Positions 43,213 through 50,977 of a DNA stretch of 60,674 bases are shown here, one piece after another. The notes under the pieces were generated by a model. It was not told where the DNA came from. It worked only from the letters and a program-made list of their open reading frames with translations, and did no database searches. Numbering within the stretch: the first letter of the stretch is position 1; the number at the start of each line of letters is the position of its first letter. A program made the position numbers and the translations under genes. Origin of the DNA: Drancourtella massiliensis (GTDB lineage: Bacteria; Bacillota; Clostridia; Lachnospirales; Lachnospiraceae); assembly GCF_016900655.1 (NCBI RefSeq), contig NZ_JACJKH010000022.1, positions 1 to 60,674 of the forward strand, given 5' to 3'.

Positions 43213-43307
43213 GACAAATGTCTCTGCCGTATTTCATTTGATACTTAATTGGGATTATTTCGGTGAACACCGTTGAATGTCGAAAGACAGAGCGTCTTTT
43301 GGATAAT
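43213..43307. repeat. Structured repeat element, copy A (partial)
   Basis: It shares GACAAATGTCTCTGCCGTATT with copy B exactly, and an ungapped 47-base block (43261-43307) at about 80% identity. That block has two hairpins, CGGTG/CACCG and AAAGAC/GTCTTT. The right-hand closing arm present in copy B (CGGCAGAGACA) is missing here. It lies between ATPase 1 and the broken HEPN gene. Confidence 0.8.
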
Positions 43308-43348
43308 ATTAACACGACGTAAAACCTGACTGATAATTCTGATACATA

Positions 43349-43788
43349 TCAGGCAGATTTCGTTTCAGCTTCTTCTTCCATTGCTTGAACAATCTGCTCT
43401 ACATCTTCGATAAACCCTGCGGCTATCTCTTCTCCTGATTTTAAGGCTTCTTCTATATCCTTCATTCTAAGCTGGATATTTTCATATTTTTCTGTACGAT
43501 TCCATCTCTCTTCATAAATTTCGCACAAACCATATTTGGTCAACTCATGCATATAGAAATCAAAAGCGCTGGCTAAAAATATGATTTGTGCACGCCAGAT
43601 ATTTTCTGCTTCTTCTTTTTTCCCAGAATGCCAGAGATCATCAGCAACGGTAAACTGCGCATGAATTGCGCATAGTGATTCTTCACAATGCTGTCTAATC
43701 TGCCGGATTTCAAACCGTACCACTTTTCTTTGTACTTTTTCTCGTGTATTTCGTTTCTTGACATCAGGTCAAAATTTCTTTTTCCCAT
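43349..43788 (-). pseudogene. Frameshifted HEPN (RiboL-PSP-like) gene
   Basis: Translation should start at 43788 (AGGAGG upstream) as MGKRNFDLMSRNEIHEKKYKEK. One base is then missing near 43724, and the next frame continues as VVRFEIRQIRQHCEESL through FLASAFDFYMHELTKYGL to a stop at 43349. The sequence resembles HEPN proteins of the RiboL-PSP group, often RNase toxins. The C-terminus also looks shortened: the usual HEPN RxxxxH end is absent. It lies 10 bp downstream of ATPase 2, so the pair was probably a toxin-sensor unit, now inactivated. Confidence 0.7.
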
Positions 43789-43798
43789 GTATCCCCTC

Positions 43799-45052
43799 CT
43801 ATTCTTCACCATCTTTCCCTGCTTTTCGGAAAAATACGTGATTCAGCATAGGAATTGCTCCATATTTACCAGACACATAACCCTTGGCAAGATTTTCTGA
43901 TTTCCGTACATCCTTGATCTCTACGAGGGAATATAAATCCGTCGCCCGATCTTTGTTTAATTGCGTAAACCAAACCTGATCTCTACGAAACAGTTCCCTG
44001 TTCAACAGACTGGTATCATGAGTTGAAAAAATCAACTGGGCAAATATATCTTTTTTATAATTCTGAAACAGCTGCACAATTTTATAGATAACAGCCTCAT
44101 GCAGACTCGCTTCCAACTCATCGCAAATCAATACTTTACCCGTATTCAATATGTCAATCATCGGGCAAATAATTTCAAAAAGCCGCTTGATTCCGGATGA
44201 TTCCTCACTTAATAAATCTATCTCGAATTGGTCATATACGACTTTCGCTTCTATACGGTTGCCCTCCTGTTCTGGAATCAGGCCCATCAAATTATCAGGA
44301 AGTTGTAAATCCCTCTTTAAGTCAGTAAATTTTACCTTTTCTACCTTTAACTTCACATCCTGGATTCCGGTATCCAAAGCGTTCAGCATCTGCAAAAATT
44401 CTTCTTTGATAGAAGGATTATCCTGCATAAGACGAATCGAATATTCCGTCCAATTATTCATGGAAGGATTGTAAATCACAATGTCTGTAGTATAAAAGAG
44501 AAATGCTTCTTCCAGTTCTCTCACATTACTATAATTGGCAGCACACGAAAGAAATAAACGGTTTTCTTTTAACACATCTTTAATACTGACATCAAAGGAT
44601 GATTTATAACGGTTTCCCGGCTGAATGTTCATTCTGTCCCGCTCAAATATTTTTACCTGTCTGCCATTTGGAAAATAATACAAATATTCTTCAGTAATGA
44701 CTCCTCCCTCTATGCTGAAACCATACGCATACCTGACATTATTACGTATAAACTGAATGTCAAACGTGCTTGGATTCTCTTTTTCAGATAATTTATGTGC
44801 AGCCTGAGGGATCTTCTGCCCCGGCTGATATGAAATACTGATCTGAACCAGATTGCACATAAACAGCAGGGCGTTGATAAAATTACTTTTGCCAGATCCA
44901 TTTGCTCCATATATGACAGCCGATCGTAAAACCCGAAAATTGTTATAAACTTTCAAAAGCTCTTCTGATGTGTCGTCTTTTCCCGCGATCATAGAAAATC
45001 TGATCTCTTCTTTAATAGACTTAAAGTTCGAACATCTGAATTCTAATAACAT
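43799..45052 (-). CDS. AAA ATPase, AbiLi-like, partner of the HEPN remnant
   Basis: This 417-residue AAA_15/AAA_21-type ATPase has the opening MLLEFRCSNFKSIKEE, Walker A (IYGANGSGKSNFINAL), a signature-like SEESSGIKRLFEI, Walker B (VLICDELEASLHE) and FSTHDTSLL. These are features of the AbiLi/OLD-like group coupled to HEPN or toprim effectors. It is intact although its presumed effector is frameshifted. AGGAGG precedes the start. A TTGGCA-18-TATCAT promoter and a perfect palindrome lie upstream. Confidence 0.87.
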   Translation of the reverse strand: MLLEFRCSNFKSIKEEIRFSMIAGKDDTSEELLKVYNNFRVLRSAVIYGANGSGKSNFINALLFMCNLVQISISYQPGQKIPQAAHKLSEKENPSTFDIQFIRNNVRYAYGFSIEGGVITEEYLYYFPNGRQVKIFERDRMNIQPGNRYKSSFDVSIKDVLKENRLFLSCAANYSNVRELEEAFLFYTTDIVIYNPSMNNWTEYSIRLMQDNPSIKEEFLQMLNALDTGIQDVKLKVEKVKFTDLKRDLQLPDNLMGLIPEQEGNRIEAKVVYDQFEIDLLSEESSGIKRLFEIICPMIDILNTGKVLICDELEASLHEAVIYKIVQLFQNYKKDIFAQLIFSTHDTSLLNRELFRRDQVWFTQLNKDRATDLYSLVEIKDVRKSENLAKGYVSGKYGAIPMLNHVFFRKAGKDGEE

Positions 45053-45075
45053 TGCGCCACCTCCTTTATATCCTT

Positions 45076-45130
45076 ATGATACCCCTTTTTCTTTATTTTT
45101 GCCAACGGATTTGCATTTTTTATGCAAATC
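45076..45130 (-). promoter_or_regulatory. Promoter and palindromic operator of ATPase 2
   Basis: Minus strand TTGGCA (45105-45100), 18-bp spacer, TATCAT (45081-45076). Two bases upstream of the -35 box is a perfect 9+5+9 inverted repeat, GATTTGCAT-N5-ATGCAAATC (45108-45130). Confidence 0.65.
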
Positions 45131-45242
45131 ACGCATTTTAAATATTTCATTTTAAGTTTTATTTTCTCCATAAGGATTCCATTTATTCAGGTGATGCAAC
45201 TAATATGAATATTCCAAAATAATTTCCTGCATACTCTCCCCT

Positions 45243-45366
45243 GACAAATGTCTCTGCCGTATTCTGTTTGTAAATAAGTTGAATCGTTCGGCGAACACCG
45301 TTGAAACTCGAAAGGCAGACTGCCGTTCGGATAATGATAAAGTAACATAAAGAATCGGCAGAGACA
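45243..45366. repeat. Structured repeat element, copy B
   Basis: An 11-bp perfect inverted repeat, TGTCTCTGCCG (45250-45260) and CGGCAGAGACA (45356-45366), closes a ~95-base interior with two smaller hairpins also found in copy A. The second hairpin shows a compensatory change between copies (A-T in A, G-C in B). It may be a MITE-like element or a structured RNA. The remaining gap to 45415 holds an AATGGTCT/AGACCATT hairpin (45403-45437) at the end of fnlC. Confidence 0.75.
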
Positions 45367-45415
45367 AGATGCCGGGAAATGAAAATTTTCTAATGTCTGC
45401 TGAATGGTCTAGAGG

Positions 45416-46594
45416 TTAAAATTTTCTCCAGACCATTTTGTTTACAACACCGGTATAGCTTTGAATGATCTTGACTACTTTGGTGCTGACATTTTCTTCG
45501 ATGTAATCCGGAACCGGAATTCCATAATCCCCGTTCTGGTTCATTTCAACTGCTGTATCCACAGCCTGAAGAAGCGAATTCTCATCGATTCCAGCCAGAA
45601 TAAAGCAGGCCTTATCAAGAGCCTCCGGCCGTTCTGTAGATGTACGGATGCAGACTGCCGGGAACGGATTTCCAATGGAGGTAAAGAAAGAACTCTCCTC
45701 CGGCAGAGTTCCTGAATCCGATACAACCGCAAAGGCATTCATCTGAAGGTGGTTATAATCGTGGAATCCAAGCGGCTCATGCTGTACTACCCGCGGATCC
45801 AGTTCAAATCCTGATTCTTCCAGACGCTTTCTGGAGCGCGGATGACAGGAATACAGAATCGGCATGTCGTACTTTTCTGCCAGTTTGTTAATTGCTGTAA
45901 ATAATGAACGGAAGTTTTTCTCCGTATCGATATTTTCCTCTCTGTGGGCGGAAAGCAGCATATATTTGCCCGGTTCCAGTCCAAGCCTGTCCAGAATATC
46001 CGAACTCTGAATTGCTTCCAGATTCTGATGCAGCACCTCTGCCATCGGACTTCCCGTTACATAAACACGCTCTTTTGGCAGTCCACATTCATGCAGATAC
46101 TTTCTTGCATGCTCACTGTAGGCCAGATTGACATCGGAAATAATATCCACGATCCGGCGGTTTGTCTCTTCTGGCAGACACTCGTCCTTGCAGCGGTTTC
46201 CTGCTTCCATATGGAAAATCGGGATATGCAGCCGTTTCGCCGCAATCGCAGACAGACAGGAATTGGTATCTCCAAGGATCAGAAGCGCATCCGGCTTGAT
46301 CTGGTTCATCAGCTTGTATGAGCAGTTGATGATATTTCCAACTGTCGCTCCCAAATCATCACCCACTGCGTCCATATAAACTTCCGGATCATCAAGTTTC
46401 AGATCCCGGAAAAAGACGCCGTTCAAGTTGTAATCATAATTCTGTCCCGTATGGGCCAGAACACAGTCAAAATAGCTCCTGCACTTGTTGATCACCGCGC
46501 CAAGCCTGATAATCTCCGGGCGGGTTCCAACGATAATTAATAATTTTAATTTTCCATTTTCTTTAAAATGAATATCTGAATAATCTGTTCTCAT
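45416..46594 (-). CDS. fnlC: UDP-N-acetyl-L-fucosamine-type C2 epimerase (FnlC/WbjD/Cap5G-like)
   Basis: This 392-residue enzyme of the non-hydrolysing UDP-GlcNAc 2-epimerase fold has motifs GTRPEIIRLG, LGDTNSCLSAIAAKR, IFHMEAGNRC, PEETNRRIVD, SAHREENID and SDSGTLPEES. The HMEAGNRC and GDTNSCLSA forms are typical of FnlC, which makes UDP-L-FucNAc from the talose epimer. It should follow fnlA and fnlB, but only the fnlB tail (47424-47640) survives and fnlA is absent, so the pathway looks broken here. Base composition is close to the core genome, unlike the AT-rich cluster upstream. Confidence 0.88.
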   Translation of the reverse strand: MRTDYSDIHFKENGKLKLLIIVGTRPEIIRLGAVINKCRSYFDCVLAHTGQNYDYNLNGVFFRDLKLDDPEVYMDAVGDDLGATVGNIINCSYKLMNQIKPDALLILGDTNSCLSAIAAKRLHIPIFHMEAGNRCKDECLPEETNRRIVDIISDVNLAYSEHARKYLHECGLPKERVYVTGSPMAEVLHQNLEAIQSSDILDRLGLEPGKYMLLSAHREENIDTEKNFRSLFTAINKLAEKYDMPILYSCHPRSRKRLEESGFELDPRVVQHEPLGFHDYNHLQMNAFAVVSDSGTLPEESSFFTSIGNPFPAVCIRTSTERPEALDKACFILAGIDENSLLQAVDTAVEMNQNGDYGIPVPDYIEENVSTKVVKIIQSYTGVVNKMVWRKF

Positions 46595-46602
46595 ATTTTC
46601 TC

Positions 46603-47145
46603 CTATTCTACATCAATCGCATAATACATGGGAATACAGCCTTCTTCCGCTTCTTCCAGAGAAAAACTGATATCATCATCCAGTTTTTCAAATCCGTTTC
46701 GCAAATATAAATGATACCCTTCCTCAGTAGAACTCAAAGTAACAAACGTAAATCCAAGATGCTTAACTCTGATTTCTTTAATCTTTTCCATACAGTCAAG
46801 AAGCAGAAAATCCGAGGTGTGTATCACCGTTCCGTCTTCTAAATATTCCTGAACAGTCCCTTGATATTCTCTGTCCAATGCAAAACAATTAATATGTACA
46901 GCTCCACCTATTTTCCGCCTTATCCCATATTCAGTCTGCTCAATGTAGCCAACACCTAAATTATAGTATCCAACAATTTTTTTATTATCATCTGTTAAAA
47001 GTACATAAGTTTTTCCAAAATTATTATCTAATGAAATGGAATCTTTTAAGAATTGATCGAGATATTCATTACCAGAATGGAAAGATGATGCCAGCTTCTG
47101 ATAGCTGGCATCGTAAAGAACAACATTGATCTGATTATATGCCAT
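46603..47145 (-). CDS. GNAT N-acetyltransferase, possible toxin
   Basis: This 180-residue GNAT-fold protein has the early YLDQFLKDSISLD and KTYVLLTDDNKKIVGYYNLGVG strands, then a central HINCFALDREYQGT and FLLLDCMEKIKEIRVKHLGFTFVTL, and a C-terminal YLRNGFEKL. This is the pattern of short GNATs in type II toxin-antitoxin loci that acetylate charged tRNA. The classical acetyl-CoA loop Q/RxxGxG/A is poorly kept. It starts one base after the stop of a 57-residue gene, suggesting a two-gene unit, and ends 8 bp before fnlC. Confidence 0.75.
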   Translation of the reverse strand: MAYNQINVVLYDASYQKLASSFHSGNEYLDQFLKDSISLDNNFGKTYVLLTDDNKKIVGYYNLGVGYIEQTEYGIRRKIGGAVHINCFALDREYQGTVQEYLEDGTVIHTSDFLLLDCMEKIKEIRVKHLGFTFVTLSSTEEGYHLYLRNGFEKLDDDISFSLEEAEEGCIPMYYAIDVE

Positions 47146-47146
47146 A

Positions 47147-47320
47147 CTACTCCTTTGTAATAATTGCTTCCGGCCTCTGAGTCAAAGGATTAACACCAAA
47201 AGAGATTTTATGAGTCTTAAAATATTCTCTTCTCGCTTTTGCCTCTTTTGACAATGGCTTTCTGACAGTTAAATCCTTTGATGTAACAAAAGGCTGGTCT
47301 GAAATGCGAGCATAATTCAT
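47147..47320 (-). CDS. 57-residue small protein, possible antitoxin
   Basis: This small gene begins MNYARISDQPFVTSKD and ends NPLTQRPEAIITKE, with GGGGG about seven bases before the ATG at 47320. Its stop is one base before the start of the GNAT gene, so the pair must be co-transcribed. The central KPLSKEAKARREYFKTHK is basic and helical. It does not match the DUF1778/RHH antitoxins usually found with GNAT toxins. A neutralising role is inferred from size and position only. Confidence 0.65.
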   Translation of the reverse strand: MNYARISDQPFVTSKDLTVRKPLSKEAKARREYFKTHKISFGVNPLTQRPEAIITKE

Positions 47321-47423
47321 GATAATCCCCCTTTCTGTTTTTCCAAGTATAACACCCGTAAAACAGATTGTAAAGATTCCAGATGCTGTTCTTTTTTATT
47401 CTTTCCGAGTGATAATGATTTTA

Positions 47424-47640
47424 TTATACCGTCTCGCCAAAGGTGTCCGGATGCTCCGGATCAAACGGCTCATTTGCCCACATAACCGTCACCAGATTCT
47501 CTGTTTCTGACAGGTTGATGATATTGTGGGTATACCCTGGAATCATATCCACTACCGTAATATCATCGCCGTTTACTTCATAATTGACAACCGGATACGG
47601 ATTTCCATTTTCATCTTCACCGATCTTGCTTCACTGTATC
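47424..47640 (-). pseudogene. C-terminal remnant of fnlB (Cap5F/Cap8F-like)
   Basis: One minus-strand frame reads GNPYPVVNYEVNGDDITVVD, MIPGYTHNIINL and VTVMWANEPFDPEHPDTF to a stop at 47424. This is the cupin-like end of the bifunctional UDP-sugar reductase FnlB/Cap5F. The ~300 residues before it are gone. Directly upstream another 54-codon frame (47781-47617, MVALYDGLGCKYRPES to VDTVKQDR) has no ribosome site and was not recognised; it may be a scrap of another gene. Together these mark a deletion junction. Confidence 0.8.
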
Positions 47641-47813
47641 TACATCCATGCTAATTACATCAGAATCTTTTTTCACCGCTGTGATCAGATATCTCGATAA
47701 TAATAATTCTCTATTATCCTGACGCTCTCTATTGCTTTCAGGTCTATACTTGCAACCCAAACCGTCATATAATGCAACCATTTATCAAAATTTGAACATC
47801 TAATCTTTAATTA

Positions 47814-48362
47814 CTATTTTCTAACATAATAGTTAGGCTCATTAGAAATAATACGAGCAGGATTTCCTGCTATCCTACAATTTCCTTCTGGAAATGATTT
47901 GCATACTACAGTATTTGCACCTATCATTGTATTGTTGCCAATTTCAATTTTACCAAATATTTTAACTCCAGGTCCTATCCACACATTATCGCCAATCATA
48001 GGAACCGAATTTTTCTCAATATTCTGCCCGATATTAACACCCTGATGAATATCACACCACTCCCCGATTTTGGCGTTTTCATTGATAACTATTAATCCAA
48101 AATGATTAATTCGCAATCCTGCTCCCACAACATTACATGGTATGGAAAACCCTAATTTTAATCCGTACTTTTTATGCAAAAAACTATACAGTTTTCGTAA
48201 AAAAAAATTTGAATTTGTATTAACATAATATTCATGTTTTCGCAAAATTATTTCAAATTTCCAAATATCATCTCCAAAGAAATGTGGTCGTTTATATTCT
48301 TTTCCCAGAGCACTTTTATCCATTTTTAAATATTGTTTTAAATCTTCTTTATTTTTTATCAT
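47814..48362 (-). CDS. Hexapeptide-repeat O-acetyltransferase (serine acetyltransferase-like)
   Basis: This 182-residue protein has a helical N-terminus (1-75) and a left-handed beta-helix (about 80-170) with IGEWCDIHQGVNIGQN, PMIGDNVWIGPGVKIFG and IEIGNNTMIGANTVV, ending in AGNPARII. The catalytic His of the fold is in the NHFG/DIHQG region. In polysaccharide clusters such proteins acetylate sugars. It is the last gene of the AT-rich cluster; a 130-bp AT-rich gap separates it from wecB. Confidence 0.88.
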   Translation of the reverse strand: MIKNKEDLKQYLKMDKSALGKEYKRPHFFGDDIWKFEIILRKHEYYVNTNSNFFLRKLYSFLHKKYGLKLGFSIPCNVVGAGLRINHFGLIVINENAKIGEWCDIHQGVNIGQNIEKNSVPMIGDNVWIGPGVKIFGKIEIGNNTMIGANTVVCKSFPEGNCRIAGNPARIISNEPNYYVRK

Positions 48363-48491
48363 TGTTAAATATATCTCCTATTATTGTAGGATTTCTATAA
48401 ATTCACACTAAATTGCACCATTTACTTCGCTATTAAATAACTTTTTGTATCTTTCATACAGGCGAGAGTTAGTTAACCGAGAAGTGCATAT

Positions 48492-49586
48492 CTATTTTCT
48501 CTCTAATATATCAGCTATCCTCTTGCATGCAAAACCATCCCCATACGGATTCACCGCCTGGCTCATTCTTTGATATTCGTTTTCATCATCTAGTAGTAAT
48601 TTAAAATTATTATAAATTATTTCTTCATCCGTACCAACAAGTTTTAATGTACCTGCGGCAATGCCTTCTGGTCGTTCAGTTGTATCTCTCATAACAAGCA
48701 CCGGCTTTCCCAATGAAGGCGCCTCTTCTTGTATTCCACCTGAATCTGTCAGTATCAAATAGCTTCTTGATAAAAAATTGTGAAAATCCACAACATCCAA
48801 TGGTTCAATAATATGTATCCTGTCATCTCCACCTAAAATCTGATCAGCTGTTTCTCTAACTACCGGATTCATATGAATCGGATAAATTGCCTTTACATCC
48901 GGATGCTCATCGCAAACCCGTCTAATCGCACGAAACATATGTTGCATAGGTTTCCCAAGATTTTCTCTTCGATGTGCTGTAATCATAATCAATCGACTAT
49001 CTTTCGCCCACTCTAATTCAGGATGAGTATAATCTTTTCGAACAGTAGTCTTCAAAGCATCAATAGCAGTATTACCAGTCACATAAATACTTTCCTTATT
49101 TTTCCCCTCTTTTAAAAGATTCTTTTTTGAAATCTCAGTTGGAGCGAAATTATAAGTAGCAAGAATGCCAACTGCCTGACGATTAAATTCTTCCGGATAT
49201 GGAGAATAAATATTATATGTTCTTAATCCAGCTTCTACATGTCCAACGGGAATCTGCAAATAAAAACAAGCCAATGCGGTTGCAAATGTTGTGGAGGTAT
49301 CTCCATGAACAAGAACCACATCTGGCTTGGCTTCTTCTAAAACTTCTTTTATTTTATTGAGTATATTGGTTGTTACATCAAACAATGTCTGCCGTTCTTT
49401 CATAATTGATAAATCATAGTCTGGTTCAACCGAAAATATTTTTAAAACCTGATCTAACATTTGTCTATGCTGACCTGTTACACATACTATCGTTTTCAAT
49501 GTTTTTCTTTTCTTTAGCTCGTTTACTAATGGGCACATCTTAATAGCCTCAGGCCGAGTGCCAAATACTAACATTATTCTTTTCAT
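48492..49586 (-). CDS. wecB: UDP-N-acetylglucosamine 2-epimerase, non-hydrolysing
   Basis: This 364-residue enzyme interconverts UDP-GlcNAc and UDP-ManNAc. Motifs are FGTRPEAIKMCPLV, VHGDTSTTFATALA, HVEAGLRTYN, PEEFNRQAV, TAHRRENLG, DSGGIQEEAPSLGKPVLVMRD and TERPEG. Length and motifs are standard. The product would feed ManNAc into the repeat unit. It is distinct from the FnlC-type relative at 45416-46594. Confidence 0.96.
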   Translation of the reverse strand: MKRIMLVFGTRPEAIKMCPLVNELKKRKTLKTIVCVTGQHRQMLDQVLKIFSVEPDYDLSIMKERQTLFDVTTNILNKIKEVLEEAKPDVVLVHGDTSTTFATALACFYLQIPVGHVEAGLRTYNIYSPYPEEFNRQAVGILATYNFAPTEISKKNLLKEGKNKESIYVTGNTAIDALKTTVRKDYTHPELEWAKDSRLIMITAHRRENLGKPMQHMFRAIRRVCDEHPDVKAIYPIHMNPVVRETADQILGGDDRIHIIEPLDVVDFHNFLSRSYLILTDSGGIQEEAPSLGKPVLVMRDTTERPEGIAAGTLKLVGTDEEIIYNNFKLLLDDENEYQRMSQAVNPYGDGFACKRIADILERK

Positions 49587-49600
49587 TTTTTAACCCTTCT

Positions 49601-50977
49601 TTATTTTTTTATTAAAATAAATAAATATTTTTTTCCGAAATACATAACTATTACTGCTTCTATTATCAATAAAATTATAATACCTGATGTTTTAAAACAA
49701 TAGTAGGCTATCATTGAACAACTTAGCAAAATTAAAGGCAAAACTATTCTAGAAAAATATATGGTAATATTAACAAATTTTTTTACGGATTTTAATCTGA
49801 CAAGCAAAAAAATACCATATGAAATAATGTTTGCTAGTGGATATCCATATATTCCTATAATCGGAATTAAAATAAAAGAAGAAACAATATTAGCTATTGC
49901 AGCATAAATTGTTGTTGAAAATGCATCTTTCGTTTTCATCGATGCAGTATAAACTGTTCCCAAAAATGTTGCCGCTGCATTTAAAAGCATTGATATAAAT
50001 AATAATGGTATAATTCTATTTGCTTCTTCATATTGATCTGACACCATAAACTCCATATATAATCTAACAATTAAAATTAATCCGGAAATTCCCACTATAA
50101 GAAACAAAAGCAGTCCATTGAAGTTTTCAGAAAAATATTCATCTTTATCTTCACTGTCTATTTCATAAATAGAATTTTCTGTCCAGGCTAGGAAATAAAT
50201 TTGCATTACCACTGAAACAAGATTTGGGAATCTCGTTGCTAATGCAATAATTCCATTTGCCGAAATGCCGACAAAATGATTAACAATATATTTCCCAACA
50301 ATACCATTAAACCACCAACAAATTTGATTAGGTACTAACGGAAGACTATATTTTAACTGTTTCTTTATTTCATTTTTGGTTAAACATTTAAAATCGATGT
50401 ATTCCCACAGTTTTGTTTGCCAAATACCATAAACTGATATGACTATAGAAGCTACAAGAGGAGCAATTAATAATGAAGTTTCTTTTAAACTATGAATGAG
50501 TGCAATATTTACAATAGCTTGTACAAAAGTTGATAATACGCCCGTTATTGCATATTGCACATTTTTTTGTATTCCTCTCAACACTTGTTGATTGAAAATC
50601 CCTAGATATAGCGCAATAAAATACATACAAAAAATTGTTGTATATGCAAAATCAGTCACTATGGCATATGGGATAAAACATATCAAGAAAGCCCCAATTC
50701 CTACTAAATATATGAAAAAAGCACTTGTGGTAGCCTTCTTTCTTTCTTGTTCATTTTTACAATTAAACAGAAACCGAAATATACTTTCTGTAGTTTGCAA
50801 AGTAAAAACAGGACCAATTAAAGGAACCACACTTAAAATCAAATCCACACTACCAAAACGTTCTGGTTCCAAAACACTAGTGTAGAGCGGCAGTAAGAAA
50901 AAGGATAATAATTTTGATCCAAAATTTCCAATGAAATAGATCATTGTTGTTTTAATCATTCTTTTATTCCTATTCAT
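49601..50977 (-). CDS. wzx: Wzx-type polysaccharide flippase
   Basis: This 458-residue membrane protein of the MOP superfamily has 12 or more hydrophobic segments. The N-terminus TMIYFIGNFGSKLLSFFLLPLYTSVLEPERFGSVDL is typical of Wzx/RfbX proteins, with ESIFRF in helix 3. It should flip undecaprenyl-linked repeat units. Its start overlaps the stop of the pyruvyl transferase-FrhB fusion by one base. Confidence 0.93.
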   Translation of the reverse strand: MNRNKRMIKTTMIYFIGNFGSKLLSFFLLPLYTSVLEPERFGSVDLILSVVPLIGPVFTLQTTESIFRFLFNCKNEQERKKATTSAFFIYLVGIGAFLICFIPYAIVTDFAYTTIFCMYFIALYLGIFNQQVLRGIQKNVQYAITGVLSTFVQAIVNIALIHSLKETSLLIAPLVASIVISVYGIWQTKLWEYIDFKCLTKNEIKKQLKYSLPLVPNQICWWFNGIVGKYIVNHFVGISANGIIALATRFPNLVSVVMQIYFLAWTENSIYEIDSEDKDEYFSENFNGLLLFLIVGISGLILIVRLYMEFMVSDQYEEANRIIPLLFISMLLNAAATFLGTVYTASMKTKDAFSTTIYAAIANIVSSFILIPIIGIYGYPLANIISYGIFLLVRLKSVKKFVNITIYFSRIVLPLILLSCSMIAYYCFKTSGIIILLIIEAVIVMYFGKKYLFILIKK

